The position numbers and the translations under genes were made by a program. Positions 34,301-45,729 of a stretch of DNA of 64,000 nt are shown piece after piece (the stretch's first letter is position 1; each line of letters opens with the position of its first letter). The notes beneath the pieces were generated by a model. The model worked only from the letters and a program-made list of their open reading frames with translations. It did no database searches and was not told the DNA's origin. Source of the DNA: Chamaecyparis obtusa (taxonomy: Eukaryota > Streptophyta > Pinopsida > Cupressales > Cupressaceae). The stretch is from NCBI GenBank assembly GCA_027943335.1, contig BSBK01003566.1, positions 677,764 through 741,763 on the forward strand. The letters run 5' to 3'.

Positions 34301-34346
34301 CTTTAGGCAAATGCTCATAAGGAATGAGCTCATTAGTGGTGTCCAA
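31341..34346 (-). pseudogene. pol: B2 RT, RNase H and second (archaeal-type) RNase H
   Basis: One frame covers an acidic linker (to about 33390), then RT: FRDVNKACPK, LMDGFSGYNQIKIA (catalytic Asp kept), MPFGLKNAGATYQ and the YVDD box (EDYVDDTLEKS). A TGA at about 32634 and a stop at about 32284 interrupt it. The first RNase H follows (YVSTTNTSLGALLAQ, with Asn where B3 has Asp). The second RNase H spans about 31850-31440 (LFFDGCYTHNGSG, NIAEYEALLNGM, HIHGDSQLVIHQV), with Asp, Glu and Asp kept. Dual RNase H is the hallmark of plant Tat elements. Confidence 0.93.
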
Positions 34347-34494
34347 ATCATCACTGTCAGATTGTTCAGTTGTTTCTTCCTTTAGTTGATTTGCTGCAGA
34401 TGGCTCAATCTATTCTAAGACATGTGGGGAGTTCTTGCTAAGATAGAAAGGTTTCTTCTTATATCCTAGACCTGTTCTATTCTTATTGGTTCAA

Positions 34495-34844
34495 CCATGG
34501 TGGTCAAGAGGTGATAGAAGACCCTTACCTTATAGTCCTAGAGGTCCTTTTCTAGTATATCCCATTTTTTTGATCAATTTGTCCCCTGGTCTGTATGACT
34601 TCTTAGGAATTTTGCTTGAAGTGGAGTCATGTTTCTGGACTAATTGGGATTGAGGCTCATCCTTGTATAACCATGCAAGCATGACTTCTTCTTCCTTAAA
34701 CTCTTGTTTAGATACTTGTTCTCTGACAAAGCTTCCATTGAATATGACCTGGGATTCTTTAGCTGTAGGTTTCACTTTGTCAGAAGGTTGTCCATAAGAT
34801 TTAGGGGACAACGGGAGAGATGTGAGAGATAAAACAGGTTCCAT
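34495..34844 (-). pseudogene. B2 G-patch-like segment between protease and RT
   Basis: The frame from 34844 ends in KLIKKMGYTRKGPLGL, a TAA (34530-34532), then GKGLLSPL in frame. The G-Y-x4-G-P-L-G-x2-G-K-G-L pattern matches a G-patch, a short glycine-rich RNA-binding or helicase-activating motif. B3 has the same segment at 53685-53790 with a stop at the same codon. The frame is in register with the RT frame downstream. G-patches are known at the protease C-terminus of betaretroviruses; its role here is unknown. Confidence 0.65.
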
Positions 34845-34909
34845 TGTGTATTTCCCATACCATTGTCTTTGATTTTGACTTCTTTAGCAATGTCTTCCAT
34901 TTTGGATGT

Positions 34910-35563
34910 TCAAGCAATGTCTATCTGCTTAGTGGAAGATTCTTTGTTATTAGGAACAATTTTATCAACACTTTCTTTCAATGCATTGCAAGTTGTGTAT
35001 AGGTCTGCTAGAATCGTCACCTCTACTCCTTCATAAGGAAATTTCACACATTGATGGTATGTGGAAGGAATAGCTCTCATTTCATGTATCCAGGGTCTTC
35101 CTAGAAGGATGTTGTAAGCCAAAGGTAGATCAAGAACTTGACATATGGTGTCTTTGATAATGGGTCCTATTCTGATAGGTAAGACAATAGTTCCCTTGGA
35201 AGATCTTTCTTGCTCATCATATACTTTCATGGTTATCTTCTTCTTAGGATCAATGGTAGCTTCAGATAATCCCAATTGTGTGATCAAGTTGTAAGAACAA
35301 ATGTTGAGACCAGTGCCTCCATCTATCAACACGCATTTGACATAATGGTTTTGGATCAAGACTTCAATGTGTAAGGGCTAGTTATGCGGATGACTCAAGG
35401 AATTATCATCTTCCTCTAAAAAGGAGATATACTGTGTAGACATCAAATGACCAACCATAGTCTGGAATCTATCTAAATCAAGGTTGTTAGGAACATTAGA
35501 TTTGAGTAGAGCTTTGTCTAGATTGGCTCTATGAGCTGGAGATATCCGAAGCAACTCAAACAT
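34910..35563 (-). pseudogene. pro: B2 aspartic protease
   Basis: Two open parts in one frame, split by a stop at about 35378. They encode the N-terminal stretch ISPAHRANLDKALL and a retropepsin core: KCVLIDGGTGLNI (D-G-G at the catalytic site) and LAYNILLGRPWIHEM, the usual ILLGRPW end motif. A frameshift lies between 34910 and 34844. It would have cleaved Gag-Pol. Confidence 0.85.
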
Positions 35564-35656
35564 GGAGATTTTTGCATTTGTATGCTGGAGTTGTTGGACA
35601 ATATTGTATGATGTTGGCCTCGTGTCTTTAGGATTTGATGATTTAGAGGCAACCTT

Positions 35657-37550
35657 CTATTTTGAAGTCGATGAAAGATTTAAAGGTATCTTAGGGACAT
35701 TAGATGAATCTAGGATTTATCCTTGTAGATGTGCCTGAGCTCGTGATCGAGTAACTGCATTTGTTGATTGATTTTCTCTATCTTTTCTTACAATTATGAT
35801 GACATTGCAATGCTCATATAGGCATGGTTCAACCATATTGATGACATGATTGTTTCCAGAGTAGGCATAATTGACTTTAGCACCCACATTAGGCTGAGAA
35901 GATGAATCTCCTTGAACATTTTTTGGAAATGGCTCCGTGAATGTTGTATGATCATTATTGCTTTTATGATTATCAATTACAATTTCTCCATTATCAATTT
36001 TTTCTTGTATGATGTGTTTCAGGTGTATGCAGTTATTAGTCTTATGACCCTTATTGCGATGGAAGTCACAAAAATCATTCTCCCTCCACCATTTTGGTTT
36101 AGGTTCAGGATCAAATACCTTTATCTTAGGCAAGGAGATGATGTTGTTGGCCAATAGAGTCTTCATGGCGGATTCCAAGGATTCTTCAAGAGGAGTAAAC
36201 TTGCATTTAGGATCTGTAGCCCAAGGTTTATAGTCAAATGACTTCTTGTTTGACTCTATTGCTTTTGCCTCTGAGGCTTTGATAGCTTGGGTGTCAACAG
36301 TGAGATTGAAAGTGGGTGCCTTAGATGGGGCACAAATATTATCAACAATGCCATCTATGACAACGCCTTTATTCTTGTTCCAATTTTTGCCTTTGTCTTT
36401 GGAACTAGATCTAGATTCATACTTGTCTTTTTGAAGTGATATGTCTCCTTTTTGTACAAGTACTTTCTTAGTTTTGATTGCATTTTCTACTATTTTATCA
36501 AAGGATGTATGATTTTGCATTTGAAAATGGTAGTTGATCTCTGGAACAAGGTTGTTGATGAAAATTTTGAGCTTCTCAGCTTCTACTTTTCTCAAATGAT
36601 GGAGGAATGGTTCTCAAAAGTCAAGAATGGTTCTCCTGAGTTCTGTTTTAGATTGCAAATGTCGATCATAGTGACCAGATGCTGGATGTTGTAGGAGTAT
36701 TATTGATAGAATAGTTTGATTAACTCCTCAAAATTTTTGATAGTAGGGGGCATTTTTGAGAACCAATGAATAGCCGACCCTCCCAGAGATCGAGGGAAAA
36801 GATGCATTAGGTAGGTTGGTTCATGCATGAACTCCATAGATTGAGTACAAAATTCTCTAACATGATCTTGAGGATCAGAGTTTCCATCATACTTATCATA
36901 TTTAGGTATTTCCACTCGCTTAGGGAATGGCGACATGTACAAGTCTTTATCAAATGGAAAAGGGCATAGAGATTCCATGGAGAACTCGTTATATTCCTTT
37001 TCTTTTTCAAGTTTGTTAAGTTTGACTTGCATGGCATGCATCTGTTTCATCATAGTGGTGATTGGAGTTTCTTCCTCATGCATAATGATATCTTCAACAT
37101 TAAAGTTGGGAGGAAGTTTAGCCCCTTGACGAGCTAACTCTAGGAAGTATGTTTCTTTGTCTTCCTTCAAGAAATGCCTCATGATTTTCTTGAAGTCATC
37201 ATGATTTTGATATTGAGTAATTTCAGATGGTGTGGGTTCTTGATCCACACCATGTTGTGATTGATGTCCTTGGGAACCGTGGTTTGTCCCTCCTTGAGAT
37301 ATGTTAGGAGTTTTAGGACTCCCTGGGATAGATTGATGTGGAGTTTGTTGATCACCTCTATGGGTTGATGGAAGGGGGGGGGGTTGGGGGGTATGTAACC
37401 AATTTTTAATCAAAGATTGCTGAGACCATCATCTTCGTAAAGACCTAAATTATAGAGTTGCTCAAAGGTTGGACCCATGTGAGTAGACAAAGGTAAGGTA
37501 TTGGGTGCTTCTCCAGATTTCTTGTGTGAGGAAGCTCTAGTTTCCACCAT
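35657..37550 (-). pseudogene. gag: B2 gag
   Basis: The start is ATG 37550, encoding MVETRASSHKKSGEA, the same start as in B3. A G run at about 37373-37385 shifts the frame. The capsid part follows (YDGNSDPQDHVREF, GSAIHWFSKMPPTIKNFEEL), then a TAA at 36700-36702 that B3 also has. Near 36600 the sequence is rearranged relative to B3. The C-terminal part has a variant zinc knuckle FCDFHRNKGHKTNNC, C-X2-H-X4-H-X4-C, common in Tat gag. A TAG at 35657-35659, shared with B3, ends the frame before the protease. Confidence 0.88.
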
Positions 37551-39399
37551 TAACCTTGGATGAAGAAAAAGAGAAAGATGAAGACACTAAAAAATGACTT
37601 GATTCAAGAAGATCGAATGAAGCAACCTTGTCAAGATTGGATTGATTGAAGATTAGATTGGACATAAATTAAGGATACACCCAAAAGATGGCAGACACAA
37701 GGTCACAATACTTAGCCATTTTGTATGAAGACTGAATTTGAAGATAATTTTGACAAGGTTTTGACACAAGATGAAAAAGACTCAAATCAATAAATCAGAA
37801 GGCTAAATCAAACTCAAGAGACCACTTTAGGTAAATGATCGAATTCTTTCTAGTTTCTGCTATGTTCCTGACATAGTGAATATTTTGACAGAATCGGGAA
37901 ATAGGCTGCAAAAATTGGATTCTTGACAAATTTTGAAGGCTTCTGACAACTTTGACTTTAGCTTTGATACGAGTTTTGAAATTTCAGGATGACTTTTGAC
38001 ACCAAAAAGGATTTTTGCTTTAGATTTGCAATTTTTCAGTTTCAGATTGTTTGTAAGATATCCTCTATTCAAGTTTGCAGATTTGTGTAATAGTTCAGGA
38101 TTGTTCATTTCCAAAGGACCAAATAGATAGCAAACACACAGAACAACAAGCAAAGGGAAGCAAGCAATCATCTCAAAACAATGAACAAGGGCAAAAGCAA
38201 CCTTGCACATGAGCAAGCAATAGTGACTTATTGTGCTAATCCTTATGAATGCTAATTGTGTATGTTCTCAAAAGTTTTTCAATAACGCACATAGTCCTAG
38301 AAAATGAAAAATTGGCCTCGCTAAGGTTTGTAGTAATGGTCTGACTCTGCAAATTTTATGATCTTAAGAGGGTGAACTCTAATCCAGGTGCACCGGGGTT
38401 TTGACACAGTCTAAGAATTTAATCAATCAGGATCTGCTAGGGAGATTTGACAGCCAAAAAGAGACCACACCTGTGAAGATTTCCTCCACAAGGATATTTA
38501 TATAGCGGTTGTTGCTACCATGAAAAAAATGGCTATTACCGCTTGAGGTTTCGTCTATGTGGTTGACCCAATAAAGGGAATGTCCACTATGGTTAACCCT
38601 CTCTAAATGTGACTCACAAAAGATACCACATGGGGACTTGGTCCATATCCAAGGATTTGAGTTTCTGATACTACCCAAAAAGGGAGTAGAGCATAATCCT
38701 CTAGCCTTATCACTTTTACCCAAACACATCAGATAGATTAATCTGACACGCTAAAACTGAAATTATCTCACCAAGATTTGTGATGTCAACAACTATGTCT
38801 ATCGATCTCTCCGGAGAGAGAACGTATCGATCAAAAGTTGAGGATCAAACCCAGTAGAATGTGAGAAAATCACAATATCCTCCCTACCTACAAGGGGATC
38901 TATCATCAAGAAGAGTTTCACATGCATGAACAAGAGAATGAAGCCCAATCTCTCAAGATCATCCACAAATAGTGTTCATAGGGCCTATTTACTATGTGTA
39001 ATAGATATACAAAAAGAAAATCTATGTTCGTTTTATAGCCCAAAATTGAAGTGTGAATTATGAAAGTTGTAAAGATACTCATGCTTGACACAAGAGAGTT
39101 TGTTTTATATCAAAATCGAAGTGTTATCAGATTGAACAGAATACCTAAGTTCCTCACAACACGCTTAGTATATTTTTACCTATTTTAGCAATTTTTAAGC
39201 ATTTGTCTTCTATCTTTTGTACCCACGGGATGTACCTACACCTTTACCTGCAAACCACTATTATGAAAAAATTACCTATTATTGTACATGAAACCCACTG
39301 TTATAAAAATCCATCAAAAAAGAAACACAACTTGTCAACCCCACGTAGTAGAAAATCAAGTTAGTCAAAGATAATATGTCATTTGATAATCGAAAAACC

Positions 39400-40115
39400 T
39401 ATTGTCATAAAAAATTAGATTTTGACTAGTCTGCACTAAATCAATCATAACTTTTGCAAATAAAGATAAAATTAATTAAAACCAATGGAAAATGAAAGAT
39501 AACTCAAATAAATTTCCAAAAATATAAATTTAGGATCTGTGTCATGTCATATGTGCATGTACCAATAACAACATAAGTCAGATTTCATAAAATCATGTTT
39601 TGACTAGTGTGCACTTAAATGATCATAAATTTTGAAAATCAAGACAAAATTAATCCAAACCAACGGAAAATGAAATATAACTCAAATAAATTTCCATAAA
39701 TATAAATTTCGGATCTGTATCATGTCATATGTGCATGTACTAGTAAAAACATTAGTCAGATTTTATAAAATCAGGTTCTGACCAATCTGTACTAAAATGA
39801 TCATAACTTTTGAAAATCAAGACAAAATTAATCCAAACTAATATAAAATGAAAGTTAACTAAAATACCTTTCCATAAATATAAATTTTGGATCTGTATCA
39901 TGTCATATGTGCATGTACCAATAAAAACATCAGTCAAATTTCATAAAATCAGGTTCTGACCAGTCTGTACTAAAATGATCATCACTTTTGCAAATCAAAA
40001 TGAAATTAATCCAAACTAAAGGAAAATGAAAGATAACTCAAATACCTTTCCATAAATATAAATTTTGGATCTATATCATGTCATATGTGCATGTATCAAT
40101 AAAAATACTAGTCAT
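39400..40115. repeat. 178-base tandem array, 4 copies, in the B2 leader
   Basis: The landmark GATCTRTRTCATGTCATATG recurs at 39534, 39712, 39890 and 40068, exactly 178 bases apart each time. Each unit also holds a TGACTAGTCTGCACTAAA-like block and TTTCCATAAATATAAATTT. It is satellite-like in length and order and is not found in B3. Confidence 0.9.
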
Positions 40116-40227
40116 ATTTTTGGAAAAATAACCCATAAATTTATCACAAAATTCATAAAAATTAACCTTGTGGTCGTGGGTTCAAGAAAAATGATAGAAT
40201 AGAATAGAATGGAAACCCATTTTAGGG

Positions 40228-40244
40228 CCCCATGATGGATGCTA
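40228..40244 (-). promoter_or_regulatory. B2 primer binding site (tRNA not assigned)
   Basis: After the LTR and the spacer TTTC the minus strand reads TAGCATCCATCATGGGG. The B3 copy reads TGGTGCTCACCGTGGGG, a form resembling primer sites seen in plant gypsy elements; the B2 copy is decayed. The primer tRNA cannot be named from this alone. Confidence 0.65.
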
Positions 40245-40248
40245 GAAA

Positions 40249-41497
40249 TGTGTGTGTGAAAATTGTATCTAGTTGTGGACACAACACTTCAGTAAAACAT
40301 TAGAGGTTAGCAAAATCGATATCTGCAAATAAATGAAACTAAGCTAACCAGATGATTTACTGTCTTCTAGTAGGTGTGAGTATGGTATTCTCATATTAGA
40401 CCAAGATTAGTGACAATGCAATACCTAAACGAAGGATTTAAAATGATGAAAGCAATGAAATATGATTGCAAATTAATCTATTTTTTTTGGACTTTTGATG
40501 TAATTAGATGAAAAACTTGATATGAAACTAATCTAGAATTGAATGAAATGATATGCAGATTTAATCTAAAAATGCTATGAAGATGAATTCAAAAGTATGC
40601 AAAAACTATGAAATGATCTCACAAAATTGCATGTCGCAAAAGCTTTGTTCTTCAGTTGTAAATTCGCTAAAGTAATTGTGCAAATTCGAGAGATAATTTG
40701 TGAAGAGCTGAGCCTTGATTTTATAGAAATCCAGGGCTTGAGGATGCATTGAGAAAAGCCATAAATCACTCTTGATAAACTCCGGTTGATTTTTGAGTTA
40801 ACAAGAAATTAAGAATAAATAAACTCATAAAATCATGCAAAAGCAGTTTTTATCTCAAAATAGAGTTTAGTTCTCTTTTTCAACTCATCATCACATGTTG
40901 AGTTTAAATTTAAAATTGGTTGTTAATTTCTAGTTGCCTGCTTTTCTGAATGTGCATGATTTAATATGAATTCATTTAATAAATCAAGTGATTTATTTTC
41001 CACTTAACTAGTTTTTTTGAATTAAAACAATTGATTTATGGGTTAATCAATTATTAAATCAAACTTTATTCCAATTAAATCATTAAATTTGACAACTTTG
41101 ATTTTAAATCAATTAAATAAATATTCAATTGATTGTTTGTAGGAATTTTGATTTATTGTCAAAATAAAAATAATATTAATTAGGAATAAATACAATTAAA
41201 TCTAATTAAATAATTAAGTGGCAGAATTAAATTAATTAATTAAATATTCATCATATTCAATTAATCAACTTTAGGATAAATAATGACATTTATCACCAAA
41301 TAATATTCAATTAAAGATAATTATAATAAATTAGGAATATTCAAGGAATATTCCCCGATGCAGAATTAAGATAATCAATTAAATTTTTGATAAACGGATG
41401 TGCAGATGTGCCTTAGGTTAGGACTTTGATGCCAATTTCGATCGAATTATTGATGTAAGAGGTTAATGAACCTATAGCACATTTTTGGGGTATTACA
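40249..41497 (-). repeat. B2 5' LTR (right copy)
   Basis: 1249 bases, adjacent to the primer site, so this is the promoter-bearing LTR. The TATA-like box lies at 40719-40726 (minus strand). Confidence 0.94.
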
Positions 41498-41907
41498 TTG
41501 GCAACCTAATTACAATAGGCACATAGCCTTTACAACATTAGAATATAACTGAAAATCAAAATGCTAATAGTCGGTTGCTTACTCTGTTCTTCTCTGGCAC
41601 ACACTAGCTGTGTAACTTCAACTGTTTGTAACTTTGTCATACTTTCATATCTGATCATGCGCTCATAGACTAAGCATGAATATAGTCTAACCAACTTATC
41701 TTCTAGGGCACACACCATAATTCAGTTGTACGCACATGCGTTGATGCTCTGAGCGTCAGGTACTCTGTACATTGTCCAGTCTTCAACACTTAACTGATTT
41801 CTGATCTTCTCATCAAGTGTGCTGACTCCAAACTACTATATGACTTTGTTGCCATAATGACAACACTATGCTAAGTCATATACACTAGTATATCCAACTA
41901 GCCAACA
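41498..41907 (-). repeat. A2 5' LTR, outer piece
   Basis: It continues the A2 LTR interrupted at 26455 and matches about 20285-20687 of the left LTR. It ends GCCAACA at 41907. Together the two pieces give about 1116 bases, equal to the intact copy. Confidence 0.9.
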
Positions 41908-43249
41908 ACAAATCATAACTTAAATGAGGAGACTTAAGAGATATTGAAAGTCCATGGTCATTAATTAACATATGTGATGACAATAAGGCATGGATGTCAC
42001 CCACTTCCCTTTAAGGAAAACAATATTTTTTTTCCTCATCATGAAATAATGAGACAATTGAGTGGGATATAGAGCCAACAAAGAGGCACTTTAGAGCTCA
42101 TCCTACACATCAATAAACAACTCAACTGAATAAATGGAAATTGACATATTAACATAATAATATCCAACTAAATTATTGAAAGTCAACTATCAGTACCTCG
42201 TTCTCCTTCTAGATTACAAAATCAATCCAATTTTTACTTTGTAACATTTCCTTTTCAAATTGCGTTGGATCTCAGCCATATTTCTCCTCCTATCAAAACA
42301 TGGCACATGGACTAGTTAAACTAATTAATATGCAATAATTTACTTTTTCCTAGGAAATAAAAATTATCATTTAACATATTAAATATACTTACAAATGTAC
42401 AGATCAAGACCTGTACAGATCACGATCCATACTTTCACACTTCCATCAATTGACCTATTTTTGACCCTTAGCTTGGGAGGGAATTTTTTTATCTTCTTTG
42501 TTTGGTTGCACTAAAATCACTTGCAGTTTTGAGACATTTGTAGCTTTATCTTCTTTATAGACCAACCTGTGCCAAATTCGGTCTCCATGTCCTTGATAAC
42601 TAATTTTTGCAAGTGTGTGGGTATCTTTGAGAATGGAAAATTTAGATGGTCTTTTAATCGTTAAAGGTATGATTCCTTCAACCTATTCACAAACATTTAT
42701 CCATCATATGTCATTCAGACTTCCCTTGAAACCACATCATATTCTATCTTGCTATTGTAGCTACCAATGCAAGATGAAAATAATGGCACACTGGAAGAAG
42801 TTTGTGTCCCAAGAGTGGTTGAGACATTGGAACTCTTTGTTCCTTGTTTCAAAATCTTAGAGTTTACTTTTATTGAATTCCACCTGGATCTTATACTCAA
42901 TCTAGGAGTGATTAGGGAATCAATTGATTCCCTTTTACATGCTTGATCTAGTTGCAATGTTTCATGGTCTTTACTAGATCATTTTTCTATGTATCTAGCA
43001 AGCATTGTCAAGTCCACCCCATGCAATTTATTCATTGCCAAAGTATTACCTCATTGAGGCCAAAGTATGCTCCCTTCCCTCTATTGATTGACATTTTGAG
43101 GTAACATAGGAGAAATTATTTACATCTAGTTTCTGGAGGCAAATGAAGTACACACTACTAGGTGTGAAAGCTTTCATCCACTTTGTGGTATGAAAGCAAG
43201 CCACCAATCAAAGAAATTAATAGAAATGGGCAATTTAAAAGAAATGAGT
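41908..43249. other. Unassigned flank right of A2
   Basis: It begins with the A2 target duplication (41908-41912). Short open stretches on both strands near 42615-42960 overlap one another and show no domain. Nothing else is identifiable. Confidence 0.4.
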
Positions 43250-43560
43250 TATTAATGAGCAAGCTTTACCTTGATGAATGAATGAATGATTTTAATGATG
43301 TCCATGAGACCAAATAGTCCAAGGGACCAAAAGACCACAACCTTAAGCAATTTCCATTTTTGATCTTTTATTTGAATTTTAACCAAAAAACCAACAGTTT
43401 GGTTTATCTTATATTCAAATGTATGGTTGATCTTATCTTCTTCAAATAAATTGTACATATTGTTATCCTTTAAGACGATTGCATATTGAGCCCTAATATT
43501 GTCATAAGTTGCACATTCAATGAGAAAGTGCGATTCATTGAAATCCTGTGATGGAATGAA
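43250..43560 (-). pseudogene. Possible LINE-type RT C-terminal scrap
   Basis: On the minus strand an open frame includes ESHFLIECATYDNIRAQY, then a basic helical tail ending at 43252. The H-F-x3-C-x2-Y-x3-R pattern resembles the zinc-like segment near the C-terminus of some non-LTR reverse transcriptases. No RT palm motif lies upstream, so the call rests on one short motif. Confidence 0.27.
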
Positions 43561-44280
43561 TAATGCAAAAATAAGACAACCAAATCAACTAAAGCTCAAC
43601 TATTCTCTACTAGGTGGCATCCCTTTTCTACAAATCTATTACTAAAAATTATATCTAAATATCTTTATATGGATTCACATTGAACTAAAAGGCAAAACAT
43701 ACCTAGTTTTCACGTTTAATGCAAAATTGGGATTTTGATTTCTATCCATCTATCCTCTACTCTCTATCTCCCAAAAAATTTAAATTGGGTGACTAACCAC
43801 TATAAACACCGTCTATCCTATGCTCTGTATCTAGCAACAAATAAAAGTGGGCGACCAAACTGAAAACTAAAAGATCAACAAGAAAAACCTAATAAACAAA
43901 AAACAACTGAAACAAAAAATTAGAGCGACATATGGCAATAAGTTTAACGCAAACAATAATTTTTAATTGATTTTGATTCATTAGTGGGCGCTACAGTGAA
44001 TGTTTCCCGCGAATCTAATACAATTATTTTGGATTTGAAAAATATAAAATGTTTAACGTCGTAGTGGTTTGTTGTGTTTAACAATGCAGTGGTTGACACC
44101 GACTTTGAAACCAACTTTGACCCAGAAATGTAATATGTTTGGGATGCTAAAGTCAGTGTTATGCCCACCTATTTCTACTCCATTTTTAAACCTTAAATGG
44201 AGCCTGTTTGGGGGCGCCAATGATAGTGTAAAGCACACCTAATTCAATGCCTAATTTTGATTTGAATTTTTGGTCATCTT
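43561..44280. other. Unassigned, locally less AT-rich
   Basis: Mixed sequence without a recognised gene. Two GGGCGC blocks (about 43987 and 44211) lie in a segment richer in G and C than its surroundings. No inverted ends or target duplication were found. Confidence 0.3.
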
Positions 44281-45724
44281 GTAATCATAAGATTTGAGCT
44301 CTAGTTTATTTTAGCATTATAAATTGAGTTTTATTTTATTTTATTCTTTAAATTTTGTGTACGGGTAGGGTTCTCTGTATTATGGAGTTCAATTTGGTTT
44401 AATATTAGGGATATAGATCGATTTGGTACTTTAATATTCAATTATGTTTATTGTTATAATTCAATTTATTTTATTGTTATGATTAGCAGTCAATTTGGTT
44501 TAGTGTTAGTTTTAGTTTATAATTTGGTTTATAATCATGGTTCAATTTGGTTCACTCTTACCTTTAGGGTATAATTTGGCTTAGGATTAGGGTTCAATTT
44601 GGTTTAATGTTCATTTAGGTTTTCAGTTTTCATTCTATTTAGTTGTCTTATAGTCAATGTTTAATTTTGTTTAGGATTTGGATTTAATTTAGTTTACATT
44701 AATTGTTTAATTTGTTTTATGATATAATTAAGTTTAGGTTTAGGGTAAATTTAGTTTAGTGTTAGGTTTCAATTAGCTTTATTGTATGGATTCAATATAG
44801 TGTAGGTTTAGGATTACATTTTAAATGATTAAGGTTAAATTTGGTTTACTAATAGGGCAAGGGTCAAATTTAGAGGTTAAAATTAGGTTTAGTGCTTAAT
44901 AAGATTTAATTAGGGTTTTATTTTTATTTGTTGTTACTACTATGCTATATTGGTTTATGATTAGGGTTCAATATGTTTTTACATTATACTTAGGGTTTAA
45001 TTTTGTCTAGGATTGAGGTAATGTTTTAAGTTTTTATACTGTTGAATTAGCTTTACAACGAGGCCTAAAATTTGGGGTTTTTTTAGAGTTAGGGTTACAA
45101 TTCAATTAAATTTAAGGTTAATGTTTAATTAAGTTTAGTGTTAAGTTTAGGAATATATATAAAATGAGAGTTAGAGGTAGAATTCAAAGTTGGTTTAACT
45201 ATTCAATTAGAGTAAGGGTTAATGTTGAATTTGGTTTTAGGATTAATGATCAAGATGGTTTAGGGTTAGGGTTAAATATGGTTTGAGTGTTAGGATTACA
45301 GTACAATTTAGGTTAGGTTTATGGTTAAAGTTCATTTAGTGTTTGTCTTAGGCATAATGATTTATTTAAGCTAAGGATGCAATTTGGGTTTTTGTTTAGT
45401 CTTAGGTATATGGTTTAACTATATTTAGGGGTAGGCTTATTGTTCAATTTGGGTTTTGATGTTTATTTGATTTGGTCCTAAGTTTAGGATATAATTATAT
45501 TTAGGATTAGGGTTGTAGTTTAATTTATGTTTTTCTTTACTATGAGGGTAAGGATTTCATTAAATTTAGAACTAAAATTGGTAAAATATTCAATTAGGTT
45601 CACAATTAGGGATCAATTTACTTTAATCTTAGGGTTAGGTTCAATATGGTTGATGGTTTGATTATGTTGAAGATTGTAGTTATGGTGAATTTTGGTCTAG
45701 GGGTATGGTTTGTTAATAATATTA
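44281..45724. repeat. Degenerate telomere-like tract, left part
   Basis: The plus strand is dominated by irregular copies of TTAGGGTTCAATTTGGTTTA-like units, about 25-31 bases apart. Exact TTTAGGG occurs in places, for example near 44563, 44738 and 45258. It resembles plant telomere repeat TTTAGGG expanded with an AATTTGGTTTA module and decayed. B3 is inserted in it. Confidence 0.7.
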
Positions 45725-45729
45725 GATAT
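45725..45729. repeat. Target-site duplication of B3, left copy (GATAT)
   Basis: GATAT precedes the first B3 LTR base and follows the last at 60299-60303. Confidence 0.9.

Larger units (their letters stand above)
37551..40248 (-). other. B2 leader between 5' LTR and gag
   Basis: 2.7 kb, noncoding. Parts near 38350-39010 are alignable with B3 (57800-58510), including a block around CACACCTGTGAAGATTTCC. About 39400-40115 is a tandem array absent from B3. No reading frame was recognised. Confidence 0.7.
26456..41497 (-). mobile_element. B2, Ty3/gypsy Tat-type element
   Basis: This 15.0-kb element has LTRs of about 1.25 kb that begin TGTGTGTGTGA and end ATTACA on the plus strand. The minus strand encodes gag, protease, a G-patch-like segment, RT, RNase H, an extra archaeal-type RNase H and integrase. 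The second RNase H marks the Tat lineage. Leader (37551-40248) and trailer (27704-30090) are both over 2 kb. The flanking pentamers TCGAC (26451-26455) and TTGGC (41498-41502) match at 3 of 5 and would be a decayed target duplication. B3 is a second copy of the family. Confidence 0.93.
19569..41907 (-). mobile_element. A2, pol-less copia-type LTR element, split by B2
   Basis: Two LTRs of about 1.12 kb bound a 5.06-kb internal region (20688-25744) on the minus strand. The 5' LTR (25745-26455 plus 41498-41907) is interrupted by B2. The initiator-Met primer site, polypurine tract and LTR ends resemble A1. The inside encodes gag with four zinc knuckles and then a very long frame of unknown function. 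No protease, RT, RNase H or integrase motif was found on either strand, so it must have used enzymes in trans. LTRs look about 4-5% different by eye. Confidence 0.88.

Noticed and set aside
39400..40115. CRISPR array
   Set aside because: Units are contiguous 178-base tandem copies without spacers, in a plant nuclear element.
42615..42957. Host gene exon
   Set aside because: Open frames overlap on both strands, no domain was recognised, and no consistent splice pattern is visible.
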